NCBI RefSeq assembly: GCF_001423405.1 | Contig: NZ_LMNS01000001.1 | Coordinates: 62,500 to 126,499 of the forward strand | Length of the DNA: 64,000 nt | Source: Methylobacterium sp. Leaf123 | Lineage (GTDB): Bacteria > Pseudomonadota > Alphaproteobacteria > Rhizobiales > Beijerinckiaceae | Direction of reading: 5' to 3' | Shown: positions 1 to 8,315 of the stretch, one piece after another | How the letters are laid out: the number at the start of each line of letters is the position of its first letter | Numbering within the stretch: position 1 is the first letter of the stretch | Program-made: the position numbers and the translations under genes | The notes under the pieces: model-generated | What the model was told of the DNA's origin: nothing | Database searches by the model: none | What the model saw: the letters and a program-made list of their open reading frames with translations, nothing else

Positions 1-161
1 CCCGCCTGCTCGAACTCCTCGTCTGCCCGCTGACCAAGGAGTCGTTGGAATATGACGCCACCCGCGAGGAGCTGATCAGCCGCTCCGCCAAGCTGGCCTA
101 CCCGATCCGCGACGGCATCCCGATCATGCTGCCGGAAGAGGCCCGTTCCCTGACGGAGTGA
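1..161 (+). CDS. Trm112 family protein, C-terminal part (5' end outside window)
   Basis: The open frame enters from the left edge (first whole codon at base 3) and stops at TGA 159-161, giving the last 52 residues. The visible part carries [14 protein letters not shown] near its start and [17 protein letters not shown] near the end, the signature of the Trm112/YcaR family of about 60-residue zinc-ribbon-like proteins. Bacterial members are small accessory proteins; eukaryotic Trm112 activates methyltransferases, but the bacterial partner is not visible here. Only about ten N-terminal residues seem to be missing. A strong hairpin terminator follows within 45 bases. Family assignment is firm; the function is inferred. 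Confidence 0.85.
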   Translation, partial: RLLELLVCPLTKESLEYDATREELISRSAKLAYPIRDGIPIMLPEEARSLTE

Positions 162-201
162 TCGGTCGGCGACGCGCCGTCGTTGTAAGAGAGCGGACAA
201 T

Positions 202-237
202 AAAAAGGGCGCCCGGCTTTCGCCGGACGCCCTTTTT
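202..237. terminator. Bidirectional rho-independent terminator
   Basis: An A-run, a GC-rich stem of about 11 pairs (GGGCG-CCCGGC against GCCGGACGCCC, one mismatch), a TTTC loop and a T-run. A-run and T-run at opposite ends make it work in both directions. It separates the Trm112-like gene (plus strand) from the convergent Tim44-like gene (minus strand). Confidence 0.9.
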
Positions 238-257
238 CGTTGGATGATGAGGGACGG

Positions 258-1220
258 TTACCGGCCCTGCTGGATCGCCGAGAGCAGCCACGGGCCGCCG
301 GGCTCGCGCACGAAGGTCCAGAACTCCTTGGCCTCCTGCGGGCCGTTCTCGACATGGCGGTTGGAGGCGCGTTCGAACACCTCGTCGCGCAGGGAGAAGC
401 GCATGGCGACGGTGGCGAACTCCGCCGGGCCCTCACGCCACGCTTCCGACAGGTCGCCCTGAAGAAGCTTCACGTCCGAGATCCGGTTGACCACGCCGCG
501 GGCGGCGTTGGCGCGCAGATCTTCCTCGAAGTAGTTCACCATCTCCGGGGTCGCGAGACGACGCAGGGCGGCCACGTCCTCACGGCCATAGGCGCCCTGG
601 ATCTCCTGAAGCGAGCGCTCGAAGGCCTGGAAGTCGTCCGGCTGAATCTGAATCGGCTGAGCGGGCTGCGGACGGGCAGGACCGCCCAAACCCCCGCCCA
701 TCGGAGTCACACCCGGATTCATGCCGCCCTGCGGCGGCAGCCCGGAGCGGGCATGGGGCGCGTTGCCGGCCATGGCGGGCTGGCCCTCCTGACGGCGGCG
801 GAAGAAGCGCACCGCCATCATCACGAGGAAGGCGATCAGACCGATCTGGAAGATCAAGCCGATGAACGAGCCGATGCCACCGAGGCCGCCGGAGAAGCCG
901 GCGCCCAGCAGGGCACCGAGAAGGCCGGCGCCGAGCATGCCGCCGAGAAAGCCGCCGCCGAAGCGCCGGCCCTGGCTCGGGGCCGTCATGCCGGGATTGT
1001 TGAAGCCGGGGCTCGGGCTCGTCTGCGAACGCTGGATCGGCCCCATGGCGCCCGGCGAGGTCGCGGTGGAGGGCGGCGCGCTGAAGGTCTTCGAGCCACG
1101 CGAGCCCATGCCGCCACCGCCGCCCGGCCGCGCATCGACGGCGGGCGCCGCGAGGGCGAGCGAAGCCGCAAGCGCAAGGAGGGTCACGACGCGCCGACGG
1201 CGCGCGGGGGAGGATGCCAT
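258..1220 (-). CDS. Tim44-like domain membrane protein
   Basis: A 320-residue protein with an Arg-rich N-terminus and a signal sequence or first membrane segment (about 11-29), then a low-complexity Gly/Pro/Ser region (31-115) containing repeated GxxGxLGG glycine-zipper-like stretches, a clear membrane segment (about 118-138) ending in RFFRRR, and a C-terminal globular domain (about 190-318) that looks like the Tim44/MRPL45-like fold: DDFQAFERSLQEIQGAYG, then MVNYFEEDL, and WTFVREPGGPWLLSAIQQ at the end. Bacterial Tim44-like proteins are inner-membrane proteins of unclear function, sometimes tied to membrane protein handling. It is monocistronic, with its own terminator at 202-237. The Tim44-like call is good; the role is unknown. 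Confidence 0.85.
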   Translation of the reverse strand: MASSPARRRRVVTLLALAASLALAAPAVDARPGGGGGMGSRGSKTFSAPPSTATSPGAMGPIQRSQTSPSPGFNNPGMTAPSQGRRFGGGFLGGMLGAGLLGALLGAGFSGGLGGIGSFIGLIFQIGLIAFLVMMAVRFFRRRQEGQPAMAGNAPHARSGLPPQGGMNPGVTPMGGGLGGPARPQPAQPIQIQPDDFQAFERSLQEIQGAYGREDVAALRRLATPEMVNYFEEDLRANAARGVVNRISDVKLLQGDLSEAWREGPAEFATVAMRFSLRDEVFERASNRHVENGPQEAKEFWTFVREPGGPWLLSAIQQGR

Positions 1221-1325
1221 GGGTCAAAACCTCGTGGTGAGCGTGGAAGGGAACAATTGCCCCTCTAAGATGGTGGCGTCCGAGCGGGATTTTTAGTCCC
1301 GATCCCGGGGCGAGTTTCGAACGGT

Positions 1326-1421
1326 TAAGAGTGTCTCACGAACCGCCACGCTCCGGCTCGCACCCATGTTGGGTTGTGGTGTGGCGGAGGGCGCCGAGGC
1401 GCGCCCTTGCGGGATCGTGGG
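1326..1421. repeat. Hairpin-rich spacer, possible degenerate copy of the 31781 inverted repeat
   Basis: Downstream of the histidine-kinase gene. It begins TAAGAGTGTCTCACGAA, which matches TAAGAGTGCCTCACAAA at 31779-31795 at 15 of 17 positions. It also contains a stem pairing CCGCCAC (about 1342) with GTGGCGG (about 1381) around a smaller ACCCA/TGGGT hairpin, and an AGGGCGC/GCGCCCT hairpin next to it. There is no T-run, so it is a weak candidate terminator. Common origin with the other element is inferred from the 17-base match only. Confidence 0.35.
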
Positions 1422-2537
1422 TCACCGTGCGGCCGGGAAAACCAGCCGGACGGTCGCGCCTTCGCCGGGCCGACTCTCGATCGAGATCGTCCCGTTCTGG
1501 CGCTTCATCAGCCCGTGCACGATGGCGAGCCCCGCGCCGCGACCGGATTCGCGGGTGGTGGCAAAGGGTGCGAGCGCCCGCGACAGCATCTCCGGGGACA
1601 GGCCGTGCCCGGTATCCGAGACCGTGAGGCCGACAGCCCCGGCCTCCGGGCGCTGGAGCGAGCGGTCGCCCGGCTCGATGGCGAACAGCGCGACGCGAAT
1701 GCGGCCCTGACCGGACATCGCCTCGCAGGCATTGGCGAGGATGTGGCCCAGCGCCAGTTCGAGCTGGATCGGGTTGCACAGGGCCGGTGGCAGATCCTCG
1801 GGGATCGACAGGTCGAGCTGGATCCCGGCCGGCAGAGTGGGACGCAACCGGTCGAGGCCGAACCGCACCGCCGCGGCGAGATCGACCGGGCGCAGGTCGG
1901 GCGCGATCCGCCGGGAATGGGCGAGGAGTTGGCGGGTGAGCACGGCGGCTCGCTCCGACGCCTCTGTGGAGCGGATGATGGCCCGCTGGATGAACGGCTC
2001 GGGCCGGTCGCCGAGGCGCCGCTTGAGCCCGTCGATATAGCCGATCAGGATCTGCAGGAAGTTGTTGAACTCGTGCGCGACGCTGTTGGTGAGGAGGCCG
2101 AGCGCCTCCCGCTGCCGCGACAGGGCGAGGGCGTCCTCGGCATCCCGCCGCCGCGTCACGTCCACGATCTGGCCGAGGAAGCGGGGGGGGCCGGCGCCGG
2201 GCAGGGCGGTGAGATGGATCTCGCCCCAGAACGAGGCGCCGCCGTTGCGGCCGAACAGCAGCTCGGCGCTGCCGGCCTCGCCGCGGGCCAGGGCCTCGCG
2301 CAAGGGCGCCCAGCCGGTGTGATTGCCGTGATGGCAGGCGAGCACTTCGATCCCGCTGCCGACCAAGGCGGCCGCTTCGAAGCCGGTCAGCGCCAGCAGG
2401 ACGGGGTTGACCCCCGTGATCGTCGGCCCGGCCTCCGACCCTTCCAGTATGAGCGCGGGCAACGGGAGCAGGGCGAGGAAGCCCGTCTCGGCTCCCCGTT
2501 CCGGGGGCGGTGAGGAAGCGGCGCCGGACACCGTCAT
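1422..2537 (-). CDS. Soluble PAS/LOV-like sensor histidine kinase
   Basis: A 371-residue protein with no membrane segment. Residues about 22-135 form a PAS domain that ends in the usual DVTRRRDAEDAL linker; its NPVLLALTGF and GGASFWGEIHL stretches resemble LOV photosensor domains, but the position of the flavin-binding LOV cysteine (GRNCRFL in photoactive proteins) reads GSGIEVL, with Ile63 instead of Cys. The kinase core follows: H-box NSVAHEFNNFLQ with His155, N-box HILANACEAM with Asn269, G1 box DTGHGL (308-313) and G2 box GRGAGLAIV (332-340), so it should be catalytically competent. No response regulator or receiver domain is nearby, so its partner is unknown. The signal it senses cannot be read from sequence; a light role is unlikely without the cysteine. 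Confidence 0.85.
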   Translation of the reverse strand: MTVSGAASSPPPERGAETGFLALLPLPALILEGSEAGPTITGVNPVLLALTGFEAAALVGSGIEVLACHHGNHTGWAPLREALARGEAGSAELLFGRNGGASFWGEIHLTALPGAGPPRFLGQIVDVTRRRDAEDALALSRQREALGLLTNSVAHEFNNFLQILIGYIDGLKRRLGDRPEPFIQRAIIRSTEASERAAVLTRQLLAHSRRIAPDLRPVDLAAAVRFGLDRLRPTLPAGIQLDLSIPEDLPPALCNPIQLELALGHILANACEAMSGQGRIRVALFAIEPGDRSLQRPEAGAVGLTVSDTGHGLSPEMLSRALAPFATTRESGRGAGLAIVHGLMKRQNGTISIESRPGEGATVRLVFPAAR

Positions 2538-2658
2538 GCGGCGCCGCCGACAGGGGATTGGGCGGGAGGCGAGGAGGCCCGGCGGGCGAGGGGACGTCTC
2601 ATGGATGGTCGGGAGCGCGGCAGGAGCATGGCCGTCAACGCTCGAAAGCCGATCCGGA

Positions 2659-3363
2659 TCAGCGGTTGGCGGTGGTGACGGGCGAGGTGCCGTTGTCGAG
2701 GCCGACCCAGGCCCGGCCGTCCTGCCCCTCGCGCTTGATGAAGCTGTAGCCCGTGCGCTGCCACGGCAGCACCGCGTTGGTCTTGTTGTCGAGGATCAGG
2801 TCGCCCCGGTCGGTGCGCACCATCAGCACCGCGTGGCCCTCGCCGATCTCGTCGATCACCACCGTCATGCGCAGGGCCCGGCGCGGCAGGCGACGCTCCA
2901 CCAGCATCCGGCGCTTGAGGAGCTGGATATCCTCGCAATCGCCGAAGCCGTCATCGGGAAAGTCCCAGCGATCGACCACACCCCAATGGGCCATGTCGGT
3001 GATCGGCTTGATGCGGGCGTTGACCCGGCGGTTCACCGTCGTGAGCGTGTGCCACAGAGCGGGCGTCAGGGTGACGAGCGCCGGCTCGGCGGCATCGACC
3101 GTGCATTCGGACGGGTATCGGGCACAGAAATCGTTCCAGGCGGCCACGGGCCGGGCCGGTGCGCCGGCATCGGCGGCGGTGCCCGCTTCGGGCAGGCTGG
3201 CGACGGTGCGGGCTTGGCTCGGCTGGACCGGTGCCGCGGCGCCGCCGAGCAGCAGCGTGGCGCCGACGAGGGACAGATGAGCCGCCCGGCGGAGGCGCCG
3301 CCTCACGTTCCCGCGGGGGAACGCCGATCCGTCACCGACGCTCCGAAGCACCGCGTACCGCAT
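2659..3363 (-). CDS. Transglutaminase-like cysteine peptidase (BTLCP family), copy 1
   Basis: A 234-residue exported protein of the bacterial transglutaminase-like cysteine peptidase family. An Arg-rich N-terminus and hydrophobic segment (about 29-45) form a signal sequence. The catalytic triad is visible: Cys143 in GFGDCEDIQLLKRRML, His177 in GEGHAVLMV and Asp192 in DLILDNKTNAV. I start at the ATG 3363 rather than at 3474 because the added 37 residues have no family resemblance and would bury the signal sequence. In other bacteria such peptidases (the LapG group) process surface adhesins under c-di-GMP control, but no LapD-like partner is adjacent. A close paralogue lies immediately upstream (3570-4229). 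Family is certain; the substrate is unknown. Confidence 0.9.
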   Translation of the reverse strand: MRYAVLRSVGDGSAFPRGNVRRRLRRAAHLSLVGATLLLGGAAAPVQPSQARTVASLPEAGTAADAGAPARPVAAWNDFCARYPSECTVDAAEPALVTLTPALWHTLTTVNRRVNARIKPITDMAHWGVVDRWDFPDDGFGDCEDIQLLKRRMLVERRLPRRALRMTVVIDEIGEGHAVLMVRTDRGDLILDNKTNAVLPWQRTGYSFIKREGQDGRAWVGLDNGTSPVTTANR

Positions 3364-3569
3364 GGCCGACCGTCCTGCCGCCCCTGTTTCCCGGCAAAGC
3401 TTGCACGGGCTGCCGCCCGGCTCAATACGAAAGTGACGGAAGGATGAAGGCGGATTGCCGCTTATCCGTGCCACGGTGAAACAACCCCGATCAGGCTGGC
3501 AATCCGGTCACACCCGACCAGCCGATCGGCTTCAGACGTGCGGGCGCGTGCCGCGAAGCGGAAAGCCGA

Positions 3570-4229
3570 TCAGCGGTTCGCCGTGGTGACGGGCGAGCTG
3601 GCCCCGCCGAGCGAAACCCATGCCAGAGTGTCCTGCCCCTCGCGCTTGATGAAGACATAGCCGGTCTCGTGCCAGGGCATCACGGCGTTGGTCTTGTTGT
3701 CGAGGATGTAGTCGCCGCGGTCGGTAACGAGGGTGAGCACGGCATGGCCCTCGCCCTTCTCGTCGATGACCACCGTCATCCGCATCGCCCGGCGCGGCAG
3801 GCCGGCGGCGGCCAGCATCCGGCGCTTGAGAAGCTGGAAGTCCTCGCAATCGCCCGCGCCGTCCTCGGCGAGGTCCCAGCGGTCGGGGCGGCCCCAGTGA
3901 TCCTGATCGGTCACGGGGTCGATCGTCCGGTTCACGCGGCGGTTGATCGAGACGATGCTCGACCAGATGGCGGGGGTGAGGGCGATCCGGGCGGGCTCGG
4001 CCGCGTCGAAGGCGCATTCCGCCGGATAGGACTGGCAGAACTCGGTCCAGGCCAGGATCGGCTTGGCCGCAGCACCCGTGGTGAGGCCGACGGTGGTCGC
4101 GGGCAGGGCGGCCATCTGCGCGGTCGTCTGGGCCTTGGCAGCGCCGAGGAAGCCGACGCAGAGGGCCAGCAGCGCCAGCATCCCCATCTGGAGACCCGAC
4201 TTGAGATGACCCGTCCCGGTGGTGCGCAT
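3570..4229 (-). CDS. Transglutaminase-like cysteine peptidase (BTLCP family), copy 2
   Basis: A 219-residue paralogue of the neighbouring gene, in the same orientation, 206 bases upstream of it. Signal sequence about 12-33 (MGMLALLALCVGFLGAAKAQ). Triad: Cys128 in GAGDCEDFQLLKRRML, His162 in GEGHAVLTL, Asp177 in DYILDNKTNAV. Both copies end in SPVTTANR and share WNDFC/WTEFC and NRRVN blocks, so they come from a tandem duplication that has since diverged, mainly in the N-terminal third. Start at ATG 4229 was preferred over 4301 for the same reason as in copy 1. Both triads are intact, so neither copy looks like a pseudogene. No T6S, LapD or RTX adhesin gene is present to indicate a substrate. 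Confidence 0.9.
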   Translation of the reverse strand: MRTTGTGHLKSGLQMGMLALLALCVGFLGAAKAQTTAQMAALPATTVGLTTGAAAKPILAWTEFCQSYPAECAFDAAEPARIALTPAIWSSIVSINRRVNRTIDPVTDQDHWGRPDRWDLAEDGAGDCEDFQLLKRRMLAAAGLPRRAMRMTVVIDEKGEGHAVLTLVTDRGDYILDNKTNAVMPWHETGYVFIKREGQDTLAWVSLGGASSPVTTANR

Positions 4230-4670
4230 CGTGGCGTTTCCTTCGAACGAGGCCAGGATGTCGCCGCACCTCCTCCGCCGCGCTGAAGCCGATCCGCGCA
4301 ATTTTATCGATTCGCCCCGGCAACGATCCGCTCCTGCGTGAGGGCGAATTGCGGCTCACGGATCTGCGGCAAATGCGGGGGATCGCGTTAGGGATCAGGA
4401 AACCCTGAGGTGCCGCTGAACGAACCACGGGGCTGCGGGCGCACCGGTCGCCGCATCCCGCGGTTGCGCACGCTTCGCCTCGGACGGGGCGATGATCCGG
4501 AAAATGGGGGCGGCTTGGGAAGGCAGGATCGGCCGGGCGATCGGCCACGGCCCCTCTGGGCCGGCGATCCTCAGGCCTCGGACCATGCGCGGCGGAACGC
4601 TCCGTTCAGGCGCCAGCCCGTGCGATGAGGTGTCTATCCGGCACGGGCTCCGATGGGGCGCCCGGTCACG
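4230..4670. other. Intergenic region, 441 bases, no gene seen
   Basis: It separates the start of the second BTLCP gene from the end of the PilZ gene, both on the minus strand. The part next to the BTLCP start (about 4290-4320) is its most AT-rich segment (CAATTTTATCGATTC) and probably holds the promoter. Short open frames here lack family resemblance and ribosome sites. A 9-bp perfect hairpin at 4615-4649 lies at the PilZ end. Confidence 0.5.
4615..4649 (-). terminator. Candidate terminator hairpin after the PilZ gene
   Basis: A perfect 9-bp stem, AGCCCGTGC pairing with GCACGGGCT, around a 17-base loop, starting 22 bases beyond the PilZ stop codon. No T-run follows on the minus strand, so it would be a weak or rho-assisted terminator, or an RNA-stabilising 3' hairpin. 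Confidence 0.4.
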
Positions 4671-5294
4671 TCAGAGCGTGATGCCCTCGTGGAAGCGGTC
4701 CGGCGAGATCGGCAGCATGAACTGGGCGCCGATGCCGCCTTCGAAATAGCGCACCACCCGTCCGGGCGTGGAGCCGACCAGGATATGCGTGCCGATCGGC
4801 GGCGACGAGGCGGTCGCGAGCGCCACGCCCGACATCGAAATGTCGATGATCCGGGCGGCGATGAACCGGCCGCTCTCCAGGCGCAGGGTGACGCCGGGCT
4901 GGTTCGGCACGAGGCGCTCGTTGGTCCGGCCCTCCGGCAGGCCGAGGCTCTCGCGGTTGGCGAGCCACATGAGCTGGGACGCGATCTTGTCGCGCTTGCG
5001 CGGCGTCGCGTTGATCCGCATGGCGAAGCCCCGCGGCGGATGGCGGACGATCACCCCTTCGAGCCGGCCGATCTGTTCGAGATACAGCACCACGCGTTCG
5101 TTGAGCGCGCCGATCACGGCGCAGGTCAGGCGGACGCCGCCGGGGGACATGTCCACCGTCTGGCACGGATATTCCCGCCGGTCCGCCAGCATGTAGCGAC
5201 CGAGCAGAGTGGCGCGCACCCGCTGGTGCCGGCGCTGCTCGGCGGCGTAGTCGGACAGGGTGGGGGCCATCCCGGATCGGGAAAGCTCGGTCAT
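4671..5294 (-). CDS. PilZ domain protein with a second PilZ-like half
   Basis: A 207-residue soluble protein. The N-terminal PilZ domain has both c-di-GMP signatures: RRHQRVR (RxxxR) at about residue 19 and DMSPGGVRL (DxSxxG) about 25 residues later. The C-terminal half has a second DISMSGVAL motif with the expected beta-barrel spacing but no clear RxxxR ahead of it, so it may be a YcgR-N-like or degenerate PilZ half. It should bind c-di-GMP and relay it to a target such as motility or surface polysaccharide machinery. The ATG at 5294 is chosen over an in-frame start at 5393, whose extra sequence has no domain resemblance. A GGDEF-EAL enzyme that could supply or remove its ligand is encoded at 38263-40218. 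Confidence 0.85.
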   Translation of the reverse strand: MTELSRSGMAPTLSDYAAEQRRHQRVRATLLGRYMLADRREYPCQTVDMSPGGVRLTCAVIGALNERVVLYLEQIGRLEGVIVRHPPRGFAMRINATPRKRDKIASQLMWLANRESLGLPEGRTNERLVPNQPGVTLRLESGRFIAARIIDISMSGVALATASSPPIGTHILVGSTPGRVVRYFEGGIGAQFMLPISPDRFHEGITL

Positions 5295-5500
5295 GTCAGC
5301 TCGGCGGTCTCGATGTCCCAGCCGAATCACTAACCGCGTTGCGGTTACAAAAGACTTGCAGACAGGTCGAACACCGGTCGTCAGCCGTCGCAAAGGCGGG
5401 ATGTGTGACGAAGACGGCGGTCATTGAGCCTGACGGCGCCGGCTGCCGCCGTTCAGGCCGGCCGACCACCCCGCGGAACGGCGTCCCGGCCGGCGCGGGG

Positions 5501-6121
5501 TCAGGCGTTGCCGCGCCCGCCCTCGTGAACCAGCAGATGACCGAATCGGACGGGACGGGCATCGTTGGCGGGTTCGGGCAGGGCGTTCACGAAGGTTCGC
5601 ATCGCGGCCGGCTCCGGCGCGACCGTCTCCAGCACCCGCAGGGACACGGCCTCGAGCCGCAGGATCGGGCGGCTGCCGAGCCAGGTCGGGATGCAATGGG
5701 GGCTGAGGGAGCCGAGAATACGGGCCTGGGTCTTGCCCCGGTGGCGCAGGGGCAGCAGCAGGAGTTCGAGATCGAGGCTCTCGTCCCGCGCGGTGAAGCC
5801 GGTGAGCCCCGCCACCACGCCCACCGTATCGCCGGTGACGGTCTCGACGAGGTGCCACGGATCGGAGAAGGCCGGCGGTTGCTCACCCCATAGATCGACG
5901 AAGGAGCTGCCCCGCAATTCCCGCCCGAACAGGGCGCAAAGGCGGGTGCCGGCCAAGCGCACGGCACTCGACCGCCGCGCCGGATCGGTTTCCAGAATGA
6001 AACTGTCGGCGAGCAGGTTACGGATTTCGCCGGGCTCGATCTCACCGCGCTCGGGCGCGGACCGCTCTCCGCGCAGCCGGTCCCAGTAGGTGTGAAGCTG
6101 ACGGCTGGTCGGATGCTTCAT
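5501..6121 (-). CDS. PAS_5-family regulatory protein
   Basis: A 206-residue soluble protein beginning MKHPTSRQLHTYWDRLRGER, the start typical of the alphaproteobacterial PAS_5 family (formerly a DUF), followed by ERGEIEPGEIRNLLADSFILE and RLAGTRLCALFGRELRGSSF. This family consists of a single PAS-like domain and has no attached output domain; several members are cell-cycle or stress-linked, but function is not settled. Translation could start at ATG 6121 or at ATG 6133; I prefer 6121 because CGGAAC sits at ribosome-binding distance from it. The gene is divergent from the rhomboid gene, with a shared 241-base intergenic region containing the direct repeat TTAACCTTAA. Confidence 0.8.
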   Translation of the reverse strand: MKHPTSRQLHTYWDRLRGERSAPERGEIEPGEIRNLLADSFILETDPARRSSAVRLAGTRLCALFGRELRGSSFVDLWGEQPPAFSDPWHLVETVTGDTVGVVAGLTGFTARDESLDLELLLLPLRHRGKTQARILGSLSPHCIPTWLGSRPILRLEAVSLRVLETVAPEPAAMRTFVNALPEPANDARPVRFGHLLVHEGGRGNA

Positions 6122-6362
6122 GATGTTCCGCATCGGTACGGCCCGGTTCGAAACGGGCTCGGTTTTCGGTCGGCACGGGACGAAACGCGTCACCGTGCGC
6201 CGTTCGTGGTCCTCGTCCGCACACCCTATGCCGTCGCATCCCGGCACGCTCGCGCAACCCATCCTTAACCTTAACGGGCGATTTACGAATTCGGCGGCAA
6301 TTGACCGACCCTGTGCCCGATTGGACCTTGCGGCGCCGCGCCTCCCCCCGACATGGTGCGGC
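6122..6362. promoter_or_regulatory. Divergent promoter region between the PAS_5 and rhomboid genes
   Basis: This spacer must hold the promoters of both genes. The stretch around 6264-6300 is markedly AT-richer than its surroundings and contains TTAACCTTAACGGGCGATTTA. TTAACC-type half sites resemble those of the cell-cycle regulator CtrA, but the canonical 7-base spacing between two TTAA halves is absent, so this is only a hint. Confidence 0.35.
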
Positions 6363-7187
6363 ATGGATGCTTCTCCCGACCTGCCGCACCAGGGCCGCGT
6401 ACCCGTCTTCAACCTGCCGAGGGTCGTCACGGTCTCGATCGCGGTTCTGGCCGTGATCCACATCGTCCGCACCGTCCTGCCGGACGAACTCGACCTGTCG
6501 GTGCTCCTCAACCTCGCCTTCATCCCCGCCCGCTGGACCGCCGCGTTCGATCCCGCATCCGCGGCCGAGATCATCCGGGCGGCAGGGGAGGGGGCGGGCA
6601 GGCCCGACATCGCCACGGCGCGGCAGGAATTCGCCCGCTACCTCGTCGCCGAGCCGTCGGCGATGCCCTGGACCGGTGCGACCTACGCCCTGCTACACGG
6701 CTCGTGGGTGCATCTGATCTTCAACGCGGTCTGGCTCGCCGTCTTCGGCACCCCGGTCGCCCGTCGCTACGGGGTTCTGCGCTACGGCCTGCTGGCGCTC
6801 GCCGGAATCGTGGTCGGTGCGCTCGCCCACCTCCTCGTCGATCCCTACAGCCTGATGCCGCTGGTCGGCGCCTCGGCCGGCATCTCGGCCCTCATGGCGG
6901 CGGCGGCCCGCTTCGTGTTCCAGCCTCCGCCGCCCTTCGTGGCCGGGGCGCCCTGGCAGTTGCCGCCGCGGCCGGCGCTCCAGACGATTCCCGAATTGCT
7001 GCGCAACCGCCCGGCGGTGCTGTTCCTCGGGGTCTGGTTCGTCACCAATCTGCTGTTCGGCGTCCTCGCCCTGCCGCTCGGGGGCAGCGAAGGGCCGATC
7101 GCCTGGGACGCGCATCTCGGCGGCTTCGCCGCAGGGTTCTTCCTCCTGCCGCTGATGGAGCGCGGGGCGCGCCGCGCGCGGTCATAG
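6363..7187 (+). CDS. Rhomboid family intramembrane serine protease
   Basis: A 274-residue polytopic membrane protein with about six hydrophobic helices. The family signatures are present in order: HGSWVHLIFN (112-121) in the second helix, which supplies the oxyanion-side His and Asn; the nucleophile Ser171 in GASAGIS in the fourth helix; and the catalytic His251 in WDAHLGGFAAGF in the last. The ATG at 6363 is chosen because the upstream in-frame sequence back to 6120 is charged and unlike rhomboids. Compared with GlpG it has a longer stretch between helix 1 and 2 (about residues 60-105). Rhomboids cut membrane proteins within the bilayer; the substrate is unknown. Monocistronic by layout. Confidence 0.92.
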   Translation: MDASPDLPHQGRVPVFNLPRVVTVSIAVLAVIHIVRTVLPDELDLSVLLNLAFIPARWTAAFDPASAAEIIRAAGEGAGRPDIATARQEFARYLVAEPSAMPWTGATYALLHGSWVHLIFNAVWLAVFGTPVARRYGVLRYGLLALAGIVVGALAHLLVDPYSLMPLVGASAGISALMAAAARFVFQPPPPFVAGAPWQLPPRPALQTIPELLRNRPAVLFLGVWFVTNLLFGVLALPLGGSEGPIAWDAHLGGFAAGFFLLPLMERGARRARS

Positions 7188-7427
7188 AGGCTTTTCGCGA
7201 ATGCCTGCCACGTCCTCGCCTTCGGAGGCGGCGACGACGATAAAGCGAAGACGTACCAACGACTTGTAAGGTCAGCCAAGAAGGATTGTGTCTTCGGTGC
7301 CACGTAGGGGGTTTTTGGAATTGGGACGGCAATAAAAGTGGCCACTCGACCGTCGATTAAATGAACGGAAGCGGATTAAAACAAAACTATCAAATGATCG
7401 CTTCGTTCTGATGGAGAGTGGACCCCG

Positions 7428-8315
7428 GTGAAACATCGAGCAGCCGTCATTGCCCGTCTCGGGCTCGCCCTATCTGCGACCGCTTGGGGCTTCGGTGGCA
7501 CAGCCGCCCATGCCGGCTCCGCCGCGCAGCCCGGCCAGACCCTCGGCGTGCCGTTCGGTGCGCCGTTCCCCAAGGGCTTCTACGCCGTGAACCTGTCGAG
7601 CTTCGGCGTGCGCGAGACTGCGCCGCTCGATTCCGAAAGCAACGTCAACCTGCCGACCCTGCTCTGGGCGACGCCCTTCTCCGTCCTTGGCGGGCAGGTG
7701 CAGTTCGTCTTCGTCGCGCCCATCGCCGCCTCCAGCGTGCGCGGCAACCCCTACAACAGCGGCTGGGGGCAGCCGCTTCTCGCGGGTCAGCTCGCCTGGG
7801 ATCTCGGCGGCGGCGTCGGCATCAGCTACCTTCTCGGCGGCTATCTCCCCTGGGACACCCGCTTCCTGACCCAGTCGCCCTCACTGAGCCACCGCTTCGC
7901 GCTCACCTACGCCGCCAACGATTGGGCCATCACGGGCAATCTGCTCTACGGTCACATCCTCGAGCCGCGTTCGCCCAACGGCGTGCTCTATCCCGACTAC
8001 CTCAACCTCGACCTCACCGTGACCAAGAAGTTCGGCAAGTGGCAGGTCGGCCCCGTGGCCTTCGGCTCGGTCGATCTCACGACCAACGTCGTCGGCTACC
8101 GGCAGCAGGGTCAGCTCGCGGTCGGCGGCCTCGTCGGCTACAATTTCGGCTTCATGAACGTGCAGGGCTACGTCACCCGCGACGTGGCCGAGCGCAATTA
8201 CGGCGGCAAGGAAACCCGCGGCTGGCTGCGCATCATCGTCCCGTTCCTGCAGGATAAGGGCGACACTGCCCCCAACCGCACGCTCGTCACCCGTGAGCAA
8301 GCCGCCGGCCGCTGA
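7428..8315 (+). CDS. Predicted outer-membrane beta-barrel protein (MetA/SphA-like)
   Basis: A 295-residue protein with a signal peptide (about 1-29, cut near AHAGS). The mature part has alternating hydrophobic/polar strands rich in Gly, Tyr and Phe (GVGISYLLGGYLPWDT, YNFGFMNVQGYVTRDV), typical of a beta-barrel, and resembles the transporter family named after MetA of phenol degradation, whose members are thought to carry hydrophobic compounds across the outer membrane. Translation uses GTG at 7428, with GGAGAG about ten bases before it. The 240-base upstream region is AT-rich for this genome and contains TCGACCGTCGA, a short inverted repeat. A strong terminator (8348-8389) follows, so it is a single-gene unit. 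The family call is moderate; the substrate is unknown. Confidence 0.7.
   Translation: MKHRAAVIARLGLALSATAWGFGGTAAHAGSAAQPGQTLGVPFGAPFPKGFYAVNLSSFGVRETAPLDSESNVNLPTLLWATPFSVLGGQVQFVFVAPIAASSVRGNPYNSGWGQPLLAGQLAWDLGGGVGISYLLGGYLPWDTRFLTQSPSLSHRFALTYAANDWAITGNLLYGHILEPRSPNGVLYPDYLNLDLTVTKKFGKWQVGPVAFGSVDLTTNVVGYRQQGQLAVGGLVGYNFGFMNVQGYVTRDVAERNYGGKETRGWLRIIVPFLQDKGDTAPNRTLVTREQAAGR

Noticed and set aside
240..1268. A 342-codon plus-strand frame
   Set aside because: Antisense of the Tim44-like gene; Arg/Ala/Gly-rich, with no ribosome site.
1374..2513. A 379-codon plus-strand frame
   Set aside because: Antisense of the histidine kinase; no domain signature.
6264..6274. CtrA box at TTAACCTTAAC
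   Set aside because: The two TTAA halves are only two bases apart rather than seven, so it does not fit the known site.
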